Shown here piece after piece: positions 43,218-52,318 of a stretch of DNA of 64,000 nt (positions within the stretch are counted from its first letter, which is position 1; the number at the start of each line of letters is the position of its first letter). The DNA comes from Parvibaculum sp039680535 (GTDB lineage Bacteria; Pseudomonadota; Alphaproteobacteria; Parvibaculales; Parvibaculaceae), in contig NZ_JBDKSS010000011.1 of assembly GCF_039680535.1 (NCBI RefSeq), positions 47,711-111,710 on the forward strand, in the 5' to 3' direction. The position numbers and the translations under genes are program-made. The notes beneath the pieces were generated by a model. It was given only the letters and a program-made list of their open reading frames with translations. It was not told the origin of the DNA and made no database searches.

Positions 43218-44227
43218 TGCCGTTCACGCTCGATCTCGTGCCGATCTGGACGTTCATTCTCGGCGTCGGCGTCTTTCTTTACGTCCTCCTGGATGGCTTC
43301 GATCTCGGCGTGGGCATCCTGTTCGGCTTCGCGCCGGATACGCGCTCGCGCAACCTGATCATGAACTCGATAGCGCCCATCTGGGACGGTAACGAAACCT
43401 GGCTGATTCTTGGCAGCGTCGGCCTCATGGCGGCGTTTCCGCTTGCGTTTGCGATCATCATTCCCGCCGTCTATTTCCCGATCGCGATTATGCTACTCGC
43501 GCTAGTGTTCCGAGGCGTGGCCTTCGAGTTTCGCTATCGGGATGCCGACCACAAGAGTTTCTGGGATCACGGGTTCTCCTGGGGGTCGGTGATCGCGACC
43601 TTCGCCCAAGGCATTGTACTTGGTGCGTTCATCCAGGGCTTCAAAGTCGATGGACGTCATTTTGTCGGCAGCAGCTTCGATTGCTTTACGCCGTTTTCGT
43701 TGCTGACGGGCTTGGCGCTCGTGTTGGGGTATGCTCTGCTGGGTGCTGGATGGCTCGTGCTCAAGACCGATGGTGATATCCAGTTGACGGCACGCCGTCA
43801 CGGCCGGACGGCGCTCGTCGGCGTCCTCATCGCTGTTGCCGCTGTCAGCATATGGACGCCGCTCGCCGACCCGGACATAGCCCATCGCTGGTTTTCCTGG
43901 CCGAACCTTATCTTCCTAGCGCCCGTTCCCGTCGTCACGGCCGTGATCGCGTTCTTCGTCTGGCGTTCGCTGAGCGGCCAAAGCGAGGCAGGTCCCTTCA
44001 TAGGCGCGATCGGGCTTTTCCTGATGTCCTACCTCGGCATCGCCATCAGTCTATGGCCGATGATCGTCCCGCATCACTACACCTTGCGTGAAGCCGCATC
44101 GTCCCAGAGCACCCAAGCCTTTCTGCTTGTCGGCACTTTGTTCTTGCTCCCGATTATCCTTCTTTATACGGCGTGGTCGTATTGGGTGTTTCGTGGGAAG
44201 GTGAGAGCCGATATCGGGTACCATTGA
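43214..44227 (+). CDS. cydB: Cytochrome bd ubiquinol oxidase subunit II (cyanide-insensitive type)
   Basis: This 337-residue partner subunit has about nine helices. The first is PIWTFILGVGVFLYVLLDGFD with the FDLGVGILF signature, followed by WDGNETWLILGSVGLMAAFP. It completes the terminal oxidase and contains no heme of its own. The ATG at 43214 overlaps the cydA stop, and GGGAGGG lies five bases upstream. No CydX-like or CydCD assembly genes are next to it, so maturation relies on genes elsewhere. It ends the NO-island transcript. Confidence 0.92.
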   Translation: MMPFTLDLVPIWTFILGVGVFLYVLLDGFDLGVGILFGFAPDTRSRNLIMNSIAPIWDGNETWLILGSVGLMAAFPLAFAIIIPAVYFPIAIMLLALVFRGVAFEFRYRDADHKSFWDHGFSWGSVIATFAQGIVLGAFIQGFKVDGRHFVGSSFDCFTPFSLLTGLALVLGYALLGAGWLVLKTDGDIQLTARRHGRTALVGVLIAVAAVSIWTPLADPDIAHRWFSWPNLIFLAPVPVVTAVIAFFVWRSLSGQSEAGPFIGAIGLFLMSYLGIAISLWPMIVPHHYTLREAASSQSTQAFLLVGTLFLLPIILLYTAWSYWVFRGKVRADIGYH

Positions 44228-44419
44228 GATGCGGATCGGGACGGACCCGAAAGCAATGCTTACAATTTGAGGGTGCGCCAACCTCGCTAGATTTGCGCCT
44301 TGTGGTGCAACGCGGATTAGGTTGGATGCGGGCTCGAAGATGTCGAGCCAACCCACATCCTCTCCTGTCGTGCTCCCAATCGCCACCCGTGCGGATCGCG
44401 TGTCACGCCGGCAGACTTG

Positions 44420-44480
44420 AATTAGCTCCACTCGCTATTAATATATACGACGATATGCTTTAATAGCGGCGAGGCTAATT
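44420..44480. promoter_or_regulatory. Nested inverted repeats in front of the Fic gene (probable operator)
   Basis: AATTAGC (44420-44426) pairs with GCTAATT (44474-44480), and inside them CGCTATTAA (44433-44441) pairs with TTAATAGCG (44460-44468). The 61-bp dyad is AT-rich and sits 13 bp before the GTG start of the Fic gene, whose product carries a helix-turn-helix. Confidence 0.55.
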
Positions 44481-44492
44481 AAAGGATCGCGC

Positions 44493-45668
44493 GTGACGGA
44501 CGGAGAGAACCAAAGGCTCGGCGCCTATGTCGAGACGAGCACGGGAGGCGAGCGCGTGCGCGCCTATGTGCCTGCCCCGCTGCCGCCGAATCCGCCGCTC
44601 GAACTCGGACGGTTCATGCAGGTCTACGAACGCGCCATTGCCGCGGTCGGGCGCCTCGACGGCGTAACCACGATCCTGCCCTCGACGCCTTTGTTCCTCT
44701 ACATGTACGTCCGCAAGGAAGCCCTCCTGTCCTCGCAGATCGAGGGCACGCAATCCTCGCTGTCCGACCTGCTGCTGTTCGAAAATCACGAGGCGCCAGC
44801 CGTCGGACTCGACGACGTGACCGAGGTTTCGAACTACGTCGCGGCGATTGAGCATGGCGTCTCCCGGATGCGGGGCGGATTTCCGCTGTCGCTCCGGTTG
44901 ATCCGCGAAATGCACGCCATCCTGCTCAAGTCGGGCCGGGGCGCAGCGAAGCAACCGGGCGAATTTCGCCGCTCGCAGAACTGGATCGGCGGAACCCGGC
45001 CCGGCAACGCCCTGTTCGTGCCTCCGCCGCCGAACCGGCTGGACGAGTGCCTCGATGCGCTGGAGCGCTTCCTGCACAGCGAGGATACGGCGCTGCCCCC
45101 GCTCATCCGGGCGGCCCTGGCCCATGTCCAGTTCGAGACGATCCATCCCTTTCTCGACGGCAACGGACGCCTGGGCCGGCTGCTCATCACGCTGATCCTG
45201 TGTGAGGCTGGAGTGCTGCGCGAGCCGATCCTCTATCTCAGCCTGTTCCTGAAATCCCGGCGCGACGACTATTACCGGCTCCTGCAGGAGGTCCGGCAGG
45301 CCGGGACTTGGGAGACCTGGATGGAGTTCTTCCTGACCGGCGTGGCGGAGACCGCCGAACAGGCTGCCGCGACCGCGCGCGATCTGATCGCCATGTTCGA
45401 CACCCATCGACAGGAGATCGCCGGCCTCGGCCGAGCGGCTCCGTCGGCGCTCCGGGTCCACGAACTCATGCAGGCCAGCCCGATCGTCACCATCCAGACT
45501 GTCTCCCAAAAACTCGCCGTCTCCTTCCCGACCGCCAGCACGGCGCTGGAAAATCTCGCCAAGATCGGTGTCGTGCGCGAGACCACGGGACGGCAGCGCG
45601 GCCGGATCTATGCCTATTCGGACTATCTGGCCTTGCTCGACCGCGGCACCGATCCGTTGCCGACCTAA
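44493..45668 (+). CDS. Fic family protein with N-terminal inhibitory motif and C-terminal winged helix
   Basis: This 391-residue protein has the complete Fic catalytic motif HPFLDGNGRLGR (residues 218-229, His218). The preceding inhibitory helix carries the self-inhibition motif S-x-x-x-E-G in LLSSQIEGTQSS (residues 79-90, Glu84). This indicates an intramolecularly inhibited (class II-like) AMP-transferase. The C-terminal ~90 residues form a helix-turn-helix (IQTVSQKLAVSFPTASTALENL). Fic enzymes of this layout AMPylate targets or act as toxin-like switches. No separate antitoxin is visible. The GTG at 44493 follows AAAGGA. Confidence 0.88.
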   Translation: MTDGENQRLGAYVETSTGGERVRAYVPAPLPPNPPLELGRFMQVYERAIAAVGRLDGVTTILPSTPLFLYMYVRKEALLSSQIEGTQSSLSDLLLFENHEAPAVGLDDVTEVSNYVAAIEHGVSRMRGGFPLSLRLIREMHAILLKSGRGAAKQPGEFRRSQNWIGGTRPGNALFVPPPPNRLDECLDALERFLHSEDTALPPLIRAALAHVQFETIHPFLDGNGRLGRLLITLILCEAGVLREPILYLSLFLKSRRDDYYRLLQEVRQAGTWETWMEFFLTGVAETAEQAAATARDLIAMFDTHRQEIAGLGRAAPSALRVHELMQASPIVTIQTVSQKLAVSFPTASTALENLAKIGVVRETTGRQRGRIYAYSDYLALLDRGTDPLPT

Positions 45669-45780
45669 AAAGTTAAGGGCTTCTAAACAGCGGCCGCATA
45701 GCGTGGCGGTCGAATTGGTTTCGGGATGGGGAGGCGAAATTTTCTGGGAGGCGGCCCGCTGCGGGCCGACGAAGTGAAGT

Positions 45781-46701
45781 GTGGACATAGAGCTTCGAGA
45801 TTTGCGTCTGGCGGTCGTAACGTCACAGTACCGCAGCCTGAGACAGGCGGCGGAAGCCCTGAACATACGCCAATCGACCTTGAGCCGCCGGCTGCACGAG
45901 ATCGAGCGCCAGCTTGGCGTGGTGTTGTTCGAAAGGACGAATGGCGGCACCCACCTCACCACGGTGGGGCTGGAGTTCGTCGCGAGCGCCAAGCGGATAC
46001 TCGATGATGTGGACACGGAACTTCGGAGGCTCAGGAGCAGAAGTCGTGGCGAACTTGGCCTATTGACGATCGGCGTTCATGCCTCCCCTTCGGCCGGGAA
46101 CATGCACGCGACGCTGGTCGAATACCACCGGCGCTTTCCGGATGTGGATGTACGCACCGTCGATGGTAGCCATGATCGGCTGCTTGTTGCTCTCGCGGGA
46201 AACGCAGTCGATGTCGCGATCATGACGGGTCATGCGACGGCATGGGACGGCCGGCTGCTTCCGCTTTGGAGTGAGCGGGTGATCGTCGCTTTTCCGGGGC
46301 ATCATCCGCTTGGCCATAATTCGAGGATTCGTTGGGCGGATCTTGCGAACGAAAAGTTCCTCGTCCCGCAGCAAGGTCCCGGACCAGAGCTTGAGGGGCT
46401 GCTCGCTGCGAAGCTCCGTCATGCCATTGGTTCTCAGCATATCATCCATCAGGACTCGTCACTGGACAGACTGCTGAGCCTAGTCAGTGCGAACTATGGC
46501 ACGCTCTTGATGTTCGAGGGCGCGACGGGGGTGCGCCACGAAGGCGTGGTCTATAGGGAGGTCTGGGACGACGACGGCCCGACCCAGACCAATTTCATGG
46601 CGTACTGGCGAGAAGCGAACAGCAATCCCGCCTTGGGATCGTTCCTGGCCATGTTGCACGAACACTATCCCGATTTCTCGGCCGAACCGAAAGCGACCTG
46701 A
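45781..46701 (+). CDS. LysR family transcriptional regulator at the ICE transfer-region border
   Basis: This 306-residue protein has an N-terminal winged helix (SLRQAAEALNIRQSTLSRRLHEIERQLG) and a LysR substrate domain. A LysR gene at this position beside DUF2274 and trbI is common in this ICE type and probably regulates transfer or cargo genes. The start is a GTG with a poor ribosome-binding site. The 3' end overlaps the convergent DUF2274 gene by 37 bp. The inducer is unknown. Confidence 0.85.
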   Translation: MDIELRDLRLAVVTSQYRSLRQAAEALNIRQSTLSRRLHEIERQLGVVLFERTNGGTHLTTVGLEFVASAKRILDDVDTELRRLRSRSRGELGLLTIGVHASPSAGNMHATLVEYHRRFPDVDVRTVDGSHDRLLVALAGNAVDVAIMTGHATAWDGRLLPLWSERVIVAFPGHHPLGHNSRIRWADLANEKFLVPQQGPGPELEGLLAAKLRHAIGSQHIIHQDSSLDRLLSLVSANYGTLLMFEGATGVRHEGVVYREVWDDDGPTQTNFMAYWREANSNPALGSFLAMLHEHYPDFSAEPKAT

Positions 46702-46922
46702 CCGCTCCGATCGCGTCGCGCCTTCGCGAACGCGCGGTCGGTCGCCATGAATCGCTCGACCATCGGCACGATGAGCTTCGAGGGGGCGGGAGCCGTTTGG
46801 CCAGTCGTCCGGCCGAGCACTTGAGCATAAGCGACAAGATCCCGATGCACGGCAGCGGGCAATTCGATGCTGATCTTGACCGGCTTGTCGTCGGCCAGCG
46901 GCCCAAGCTTTAGCTTCGTCAT
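46665..46922 (-). CDS. DUF2274 family protein, last gene of the trb operon
   Basis: This 85-residue basic protein has the family pattern KPVKISIELPAAVHRDLVAYA and a C-terminal AFAKARR-type tail. It may have a ribbon-helix-helix-like DNA-binding fold. Function is unknown, but it is consistently the gene after trbI in ICEs of this type. The start overlaps the trbI stop by ATGA. Confidence 0.85.
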   Translation of the reverse strand: MTKLKLGPLADDKPVKISIELPAAVHRDLVAYAQVLGRTTGQTAPAPSKLIVPMVERFMATDRAFAKARRDRSGQVAFGSAEKSG

Positions 46923-48120
46923 GGATTCCCTCCGTGTCCGTAGGGCGTCAACACCAGATCGCGGGTGACGATGACACGAACCGGGAAGCCCGGGCGGATG
47001 GTCAGCGTCGGCTGAATATTGAGCTGGCGCTGAACGATCTGCTGGCCGGTCTGGCTGATGCTGTTCGAGGCGCCGCTGCGGATCGCCTGCACGAGATTGT
47101 TCTCGTTCTGGCTGGTGCCGGCTTCGGCGCCGACACTGAGTAGCGTCGACAGCAGGGCGGCCTTGAACAGCATACCCCAATGGTTGTCGACCGCGTCCTC
47201 GAGCCCGGCATAGCCTTCCGTGTCGGCGCCAGGCTGGCGCTCCAGCACGATCGACGTGCCGTCCGGCATGATGATGCGGGTCCAGACCAGCAGGATGCGG
47301 CTCTGACCGAAGGCGACGGAGCTGTCGTACTGGCCGATCAGCTTCGCACCCTGCGGGATCAGCAGATATTGGCCCGTAGGGCTATCGTAGACCGCCTCCG
47401 TCACCTGGGCGGTGATCTGTCCGGGGAGGTCTGAGCGGATGCCGGTGATAAGCGCCGCGGGAATAACCGTTCCCGCCTGTACCACGTAGGGCGAGGCTTT
47501 AGCTTCGATCCGATCCGGACTCACTGTACGCTTGTCGGTCGAAGCATTGAGAAATGCCGTCTTGCGGTCCTGCATGTTCTGCGCAGCGCCGGCGTCGACC
47601 GGCGGTGTGGGCGTCGGACCCACCGTGGTCCCCGTCGCAGCCGGCGTGGCGAGCCCGACCGGCTGCGGCTGCTGATTGGTCTGGGCGAAGAGACGGCTGA
47701 GCCGCGCCGCCTCGATCTCTTGCGCCCTGCGCTGTGCCTCCGGATCAGGCGTCGTCCCGGGAGTCACGGTATTGGGCGCAGCCCCGGCATTGAGGATCGG
47801 CTTGCCGAGATCGCCGGGCAGCGGCGGCCCGAGCGGGGGCGCCTGGCGCGGTAGGCCGGTGTAGTCCTTCGGTAGGCCAGCGAGGCCCTCGGCGGAGGGA
47901 CGGTTCTGCGTGGAAAGCAGCTCCTGGCCGCTCTGCGCCGCGTTGCGAGTCTGGAGCGCGTAGCCGAGCGCGCCCGCGACGGCGAGCGCCGAAACGGCGC
48001 CCAGGCCAATCAGCACCCTGCGCGACAAGCGCGTGACGCGCGGCCGTTCGCCCCGAAGCCGCAGATCGGGCGGTACGACGGGCGTCGGCGACGGCGGTTG
48101 TTCTTCAGGACCTTTCGCCG

Positions 48121-48124
<4 letters not shown>
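46919..48124 (-). CDS. trbI: Conjugal transfer protein TrbI (VirB10-like)
   Basis: This 401-residue inner-membrane to outer-membrane bridge of the type IV secretion channel has one N-terminal transmembrane helix (GLGAVSALAVAGALGYALQ), a long Pro-rich periplasmic stretch, and the C-terminal VirB10 domain. That domain has YVVQAGTVIPAALITGIRSD, YLLIPQGAKLIGQYDS and the helical antenna region. It is coupled to trbG and DUF2274 by ATGA overlaps. Confidence 0.94.
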
Positions 48125-49190
<1,066 letters not shown>

Positions 49191-49194
<4 letters not shown>

Positions 49195-49880
49195 TGTCCT
49201 AGCTCCTTCGACCAGTTGATGGCGGTGACGTAGATGCCGAGCGGGTTCTTGCGGAGCACGTCGGCGGAGGTTGGCGTCTGGATGGCGATGGTGAGAATCG
49301 CGGTCCAGCGCGTGTTGTCGGCGAGTGCGCCGTCCTGGTAGCGATGCTCGACCCACTCGATGCGGAAGCTCGAGGGCGAGGCGCGGATCACGCTCGAGAC
49401 GTCGATGGCGATCTGCTGCTTGCCAAGCTTGGCGAAAGGGTCGTTCGCGCGGGCGTAGTCGTTGAGCGCTTGGGAGCCCGAGGTGGTGGTGAAGTCGTAG
49501 GCCTGCAGCCAGTTCTGCCGCACGATGATCGGATCGGCCGGCAGGGCGCGGACCATCTGGACAAAGTGGGCGAGATACCAGGCGATTTGCGGGTCGCTGG
49601 GCGTGTAGTCGGCGGCGGCGGGCGCGACGGCCTGCGCCTGGCCGAGCTTGTCGACCTGCACCACCCAGGGGACGATGGTGCCGTGGGTGGATTGCCAGAC
49701 GAGACCGCTGGCGAGACCCATTGACAGCGCGAGCGAGCCGAAGGCCATCAGCCGCCAGTTCTTCGCCTGCACCCGGGCCGAACCGATGCGGTCGTCCCAA
49801 ACCTGGGCGGCGCGCTGATAGGGGGTCTCAGGCTCGGGCGTCCGGCCGTAGCGAACCGTGGGGCGGCGGAACAGCGCCAT
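49191..49880 (-). CDS. trbF: Conjugal transfer protein TrbF (VirB8-like)
   Basis: This 229-residue protein has a single transmembrane helix near residues 45-65 (LMAFGSLALSMGLASGLVW) and a periplasmic VirB8 domain (TIVPWVVQVDKLGQAQAV, YLAHFVQMVRALPADPI). It is a bitopic scaffold of the secretion channel. It starts 3 bp after the trbL stop. Confidence 0.93.
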
Positions 49881-49883
49881 GTC

Positions 49884-51245
49884 TTATTCTCCTCCTGAGA
49901 GATCGACGGAATGGCCGCCGCCATGGCTGTCGCCGGACCTGAGGACCTGCGCGGCGGTCTGCGCCCCGTGGACCATCGACTGGTTGCGCTTCATGCGCTG
50001 GGCCCAGGCGGGTGGGCCGGAACCCTCCGATCCGCCCGTGGGCGCCGCGGGCGTGCTTGGTGAATTGCCGCCGACCGTCCCTCCGGTCGACGAGCCGCCG
50101 GTTGCGGCGAAACTGGACCGAGCGCCGGCGGCGAAGCTTTCCCGCATCGAGCTGCCGGCTTGAGCGGCGGCGCGCCGCACAGGAGCCGCGGCGGCTGAAG
50201 CGGCCGCTCGCCCAACCCGGCCGAGTCCGGCCGCGACGCCCGACGCGCCGGACCGGCCGGCCGAAGCGAGGCTGTAAGCGGAGGATGCGCCGCCCGCCAT
50301 CGCCGCGCCGCCGCGTGCGGCGGCGGCCGTGCCAGAGGCAGCCGCCATCGCCCCTCTCCCGGCCAGGCCGAGCGCACCGGCGCCGGCCATTGCCGTGCCG
50401 GCGACAGCGAGGCCGGTGCCGACAGCGGCGCCTGCGCCGAGCTGGGGCGCGCCGGAGACCAGGCCGGTGGCGATCCCGGGGCCGAAGATGCCGAGGCCCA
50501 GCATGGCGAGCGCAGCCAGCACGACGGACAGCGCTTGCTCGACCGTCGGCTGGCCGCCGGCGTAGGTCTGTGTGAACTGCGAGAAGAGCCCGGTGCCGAT
50601 GCCAACGATGACGGCCAGCACCATCACCTTGATGCCGGACGCGACGATGTTGCCGAGCACCTTCTCTGCGAGGAAGGCAGTCTTGTTGAAGAGGGCGAAG
50701 GGAATAAGGATGAAGCCGGCCAGTGTGGTCAGCTTGAATTCGATCAGCGTGACGAAGAGCTGAACCGCCAGAATGAAGAAGGCGATCAGCACCAGGACCC
50801 ACGAGACCATCAGCACCGCGATCTGCACGAAGTTCGCGAAGAAGCTGGTGAAGCCCATCATCTGGTTGGCCGCATCGAGCAGCGGCTGTCCGGCGTCGAG
50901 CCCGACCTGGGCGAGCTTGCCCGGCCGCAGGAAGTCGGCGGTGCTGATAGACGAGCCGCCCGCCTTCAGGCCGAGGCCGGCGAAGCTGTTGAAGACGATG
51001 GCCGATAGATTGTTGAAGTTGTTGATGATGAAGGCGAAGAAGCCGATGTAGAGGGTCTTCTTCACCAGGCGCTGGAGGATGTCCTCGTCGGCGCCCCAGG
51101 CCCAGAACAGGCCTGCAAGGGTGATGTCGATGACGATCAGCGTGGACGAGAGATAGCCGACTTCGCCCTTGATCAGGCCGAAGCCGGAATCGATGTAGGT
51201 GGTGAAGGTGTTGAGGAAGGTGTCGATGACGCCGACGTTGTTCAT
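49884..51245 (-). CDS. trbL: Conjugal transfer protein TrbL (VirB6-like)
   Basis: This 453-residue polytopic protein has about six helices in the first 280 residues (TLIVIDITLAGLFWAWGAD, LMVSWVLVLIAFFILAVQLF). It is followed by an Ala/Gly/Ser-rich, probably disordered tail. It forms the inner-membrane part of the channel. The start overlaps the trbK stop by ATGA. Confidence 0.92.
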   Translation of the reverse strand: MNNVGVIDTFLNTFTTYIDSGFGLIKGEVGYLSSTLIVIDITLAGLFWAWGADEDILQRLVKKTLYIGFFAFIINNFNNLSAIVFNSFAGLGLKAGGSSISTADFLRPGKLAQVGLDAGQPLLDAANQMMGFTSFFANFVQIAVLMVSWVLVLIAFFILAVQLFVTLIEFKLTTLAGFILIPFALFNKTAFLAEKVLGNIVASGIKVMVLAVIVGIGTGLFSQFTQTYAGGQPTVEQALSVVLAALAMLGLGIFGPGIATGLVSGAPQLGAGAAVGTGLAVAGTAMAGAGALGLAGRGAMAAASGTAAAARGGAAMAGGASSAYSLASAGRSGASGVAAGLGRVGRAAASAAAAPVRRAAAQAGSSMRESFAAGARSSFAATGGSSTGGTVGGNSPSTPAAPTGGSEGSGPPAWAQRMKRNQSMVHGAQTAAQVLRSGDSHGGGHSVDLSGGE

Positions 51246-51571
51246 CGCGCATCTCCCTTAGAAGGGGTGGCCGGCGCGGCAGCGCCTGGGGGCGTTTGTG
51301 GCGGCAGAGGCCGCGCCGGCCTGCCGAAGAATCGCTGGCGGTTCTCCTCCCAGACCGCGACGCAATGCGGATCTTCGGCATCCTGGGGACCGAGCGCGCT
51401 GCAACGGCGCAGCTCGGCCGAGAGGTCGTCGGATGCTGGTGTGACGATGGTCGGAGGGGTCTCGGCAATGGGGGCCGAGTGGCGCCGGTTGGTCACCACA
51501 AGAGCCGTGATGGCGACCGCGATCAGGGCGACGATCGCGGCGGCGCGGAAGATTTCCGACCGTCCCAGCAT
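51242..51571 (-). CDS. trbK: Putative entry-exclusion protein TrbK (alternative type)
   Basis: This 109-residue protein has one N-terminal helix (IFRAAAIVALIAVAITALVV) and a conserved small domain with RRCSALGPQDAEDPHCVAVWEENRQRFF, with two cysteines that could form a disulfide. The position between trbJ and trbL is that of trbK. In IncP plasmids the equivalent lipoprotein excludes incoming elements. Sequence resemblance to that lipoprotein is low, so the role is from context. Confidence 0.82.
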   Translation of the reverse strand: MLGRSEIFRAAAIVALIAVAITALVVTNRRHSAPIAETPPTIVTPASDDLSAELRRCSALGPQDAEDPHCVAVWEENRQRFFGRPARPLPPQTPPGAAAPATPSKGDAR

Positions 51572-51580
51572 CGCCGCGCC

Positions 51581-52318
51581 TCAGTTGCCGCTGAACATGG
51601 TGACGTTTCCGGGCTGATAGCCGGTGCGCGTCGAGAAGGTCTTGTAGTTCTGCTGGCCTTGCGCCTCGGCCGAGGCGGTACGCGCCTGCTCCAGGGCGTC
51701 GGCCCGACTCTTGGCCGACAGCACGGCGACGAGATCGGAAAGCTGCTGAGATTGCAGCGCCAACAGTTGGTTGCCGGCCTGTGCCGCCTGCAGCGCGCCG
51801 GTGGCGCTCTGGCTGGCCGTGACTAGCGAGGTCATCGCACTGGAGTTCGTCGGGATGTTGCCGACCACGCCCGCCTGTACCTTCAGGCTGTCCTCGAAGG
51901 CGGCGACGGAGTTCTGCCAGCGGGTCTGCGCGTTGGCGACCATGGCGGTGGTCGAACCTGTGCCGGCGGCCGAACCGTAGCTCGTAGAATAGGCCTGCTC
52001 GATGCGCTGGACGTTGAAGGCGATGTTCTGCGCCTGACCTAGCAGTGACTGGGTCTGGGCGATCGACGACTGAAGCTGGGTCAACGTCGACATCGGCAGG
52101 TTTGCAAGGTTGCGCGCCTGGTTGACCAGCGACGTCGCCTGGTTGGTCAGCATCGTGATCTGATTGTTGATCTGCTGCAGCTCGCGCGCGGCGGTGAGCA
52201 CGTTCTGGCCGAAGTTGGTCGGGTCGTAGACGATCCACTGCGCCGATGCGGGGGGCGCGCCGACGGCCAGGGTGAGCACGGCGGCGCTTGCCGCCGCCAG
52301 ATGGCGCAGCTTGATCAT
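51581..52318 (-). CDS. trbJ: Conjugal transfer protein TrbJ (VirB5-like)
   Basis: This 245-residue exported protein has a cleavable signal (residues 1-26, ending PPASAQ) and a largely helical, Gln-rich coil (LTAARELQQINNQITMLTN). It corresponds to the minor pilus tip component. It is coupled to trbE by ATGA and lies 9 bp before trbK. Confidence 0.93.
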   Translation of the reverse strand: MIKLRHLAAASAAVLTLAVGAPPASAQWIVYDPTNFGQNVLTAARELQQINNQITMLTNQATSLVNQARNLANLPMSTLTQLQSSIAQTQSLLGQAQNIAFNVQRIEQAYSTSYGSAAGTGSTTAMVANAQTRWQNSVAAFEDSLKVQAGVVGNIPTNSSAMTSLVTASQSATGALQAAQAGNQLLALQSQQLSDLVAVLSAKSRADALEQARTASAEAQGQQNYKTFSTRTGYQPGNVTMFSGN

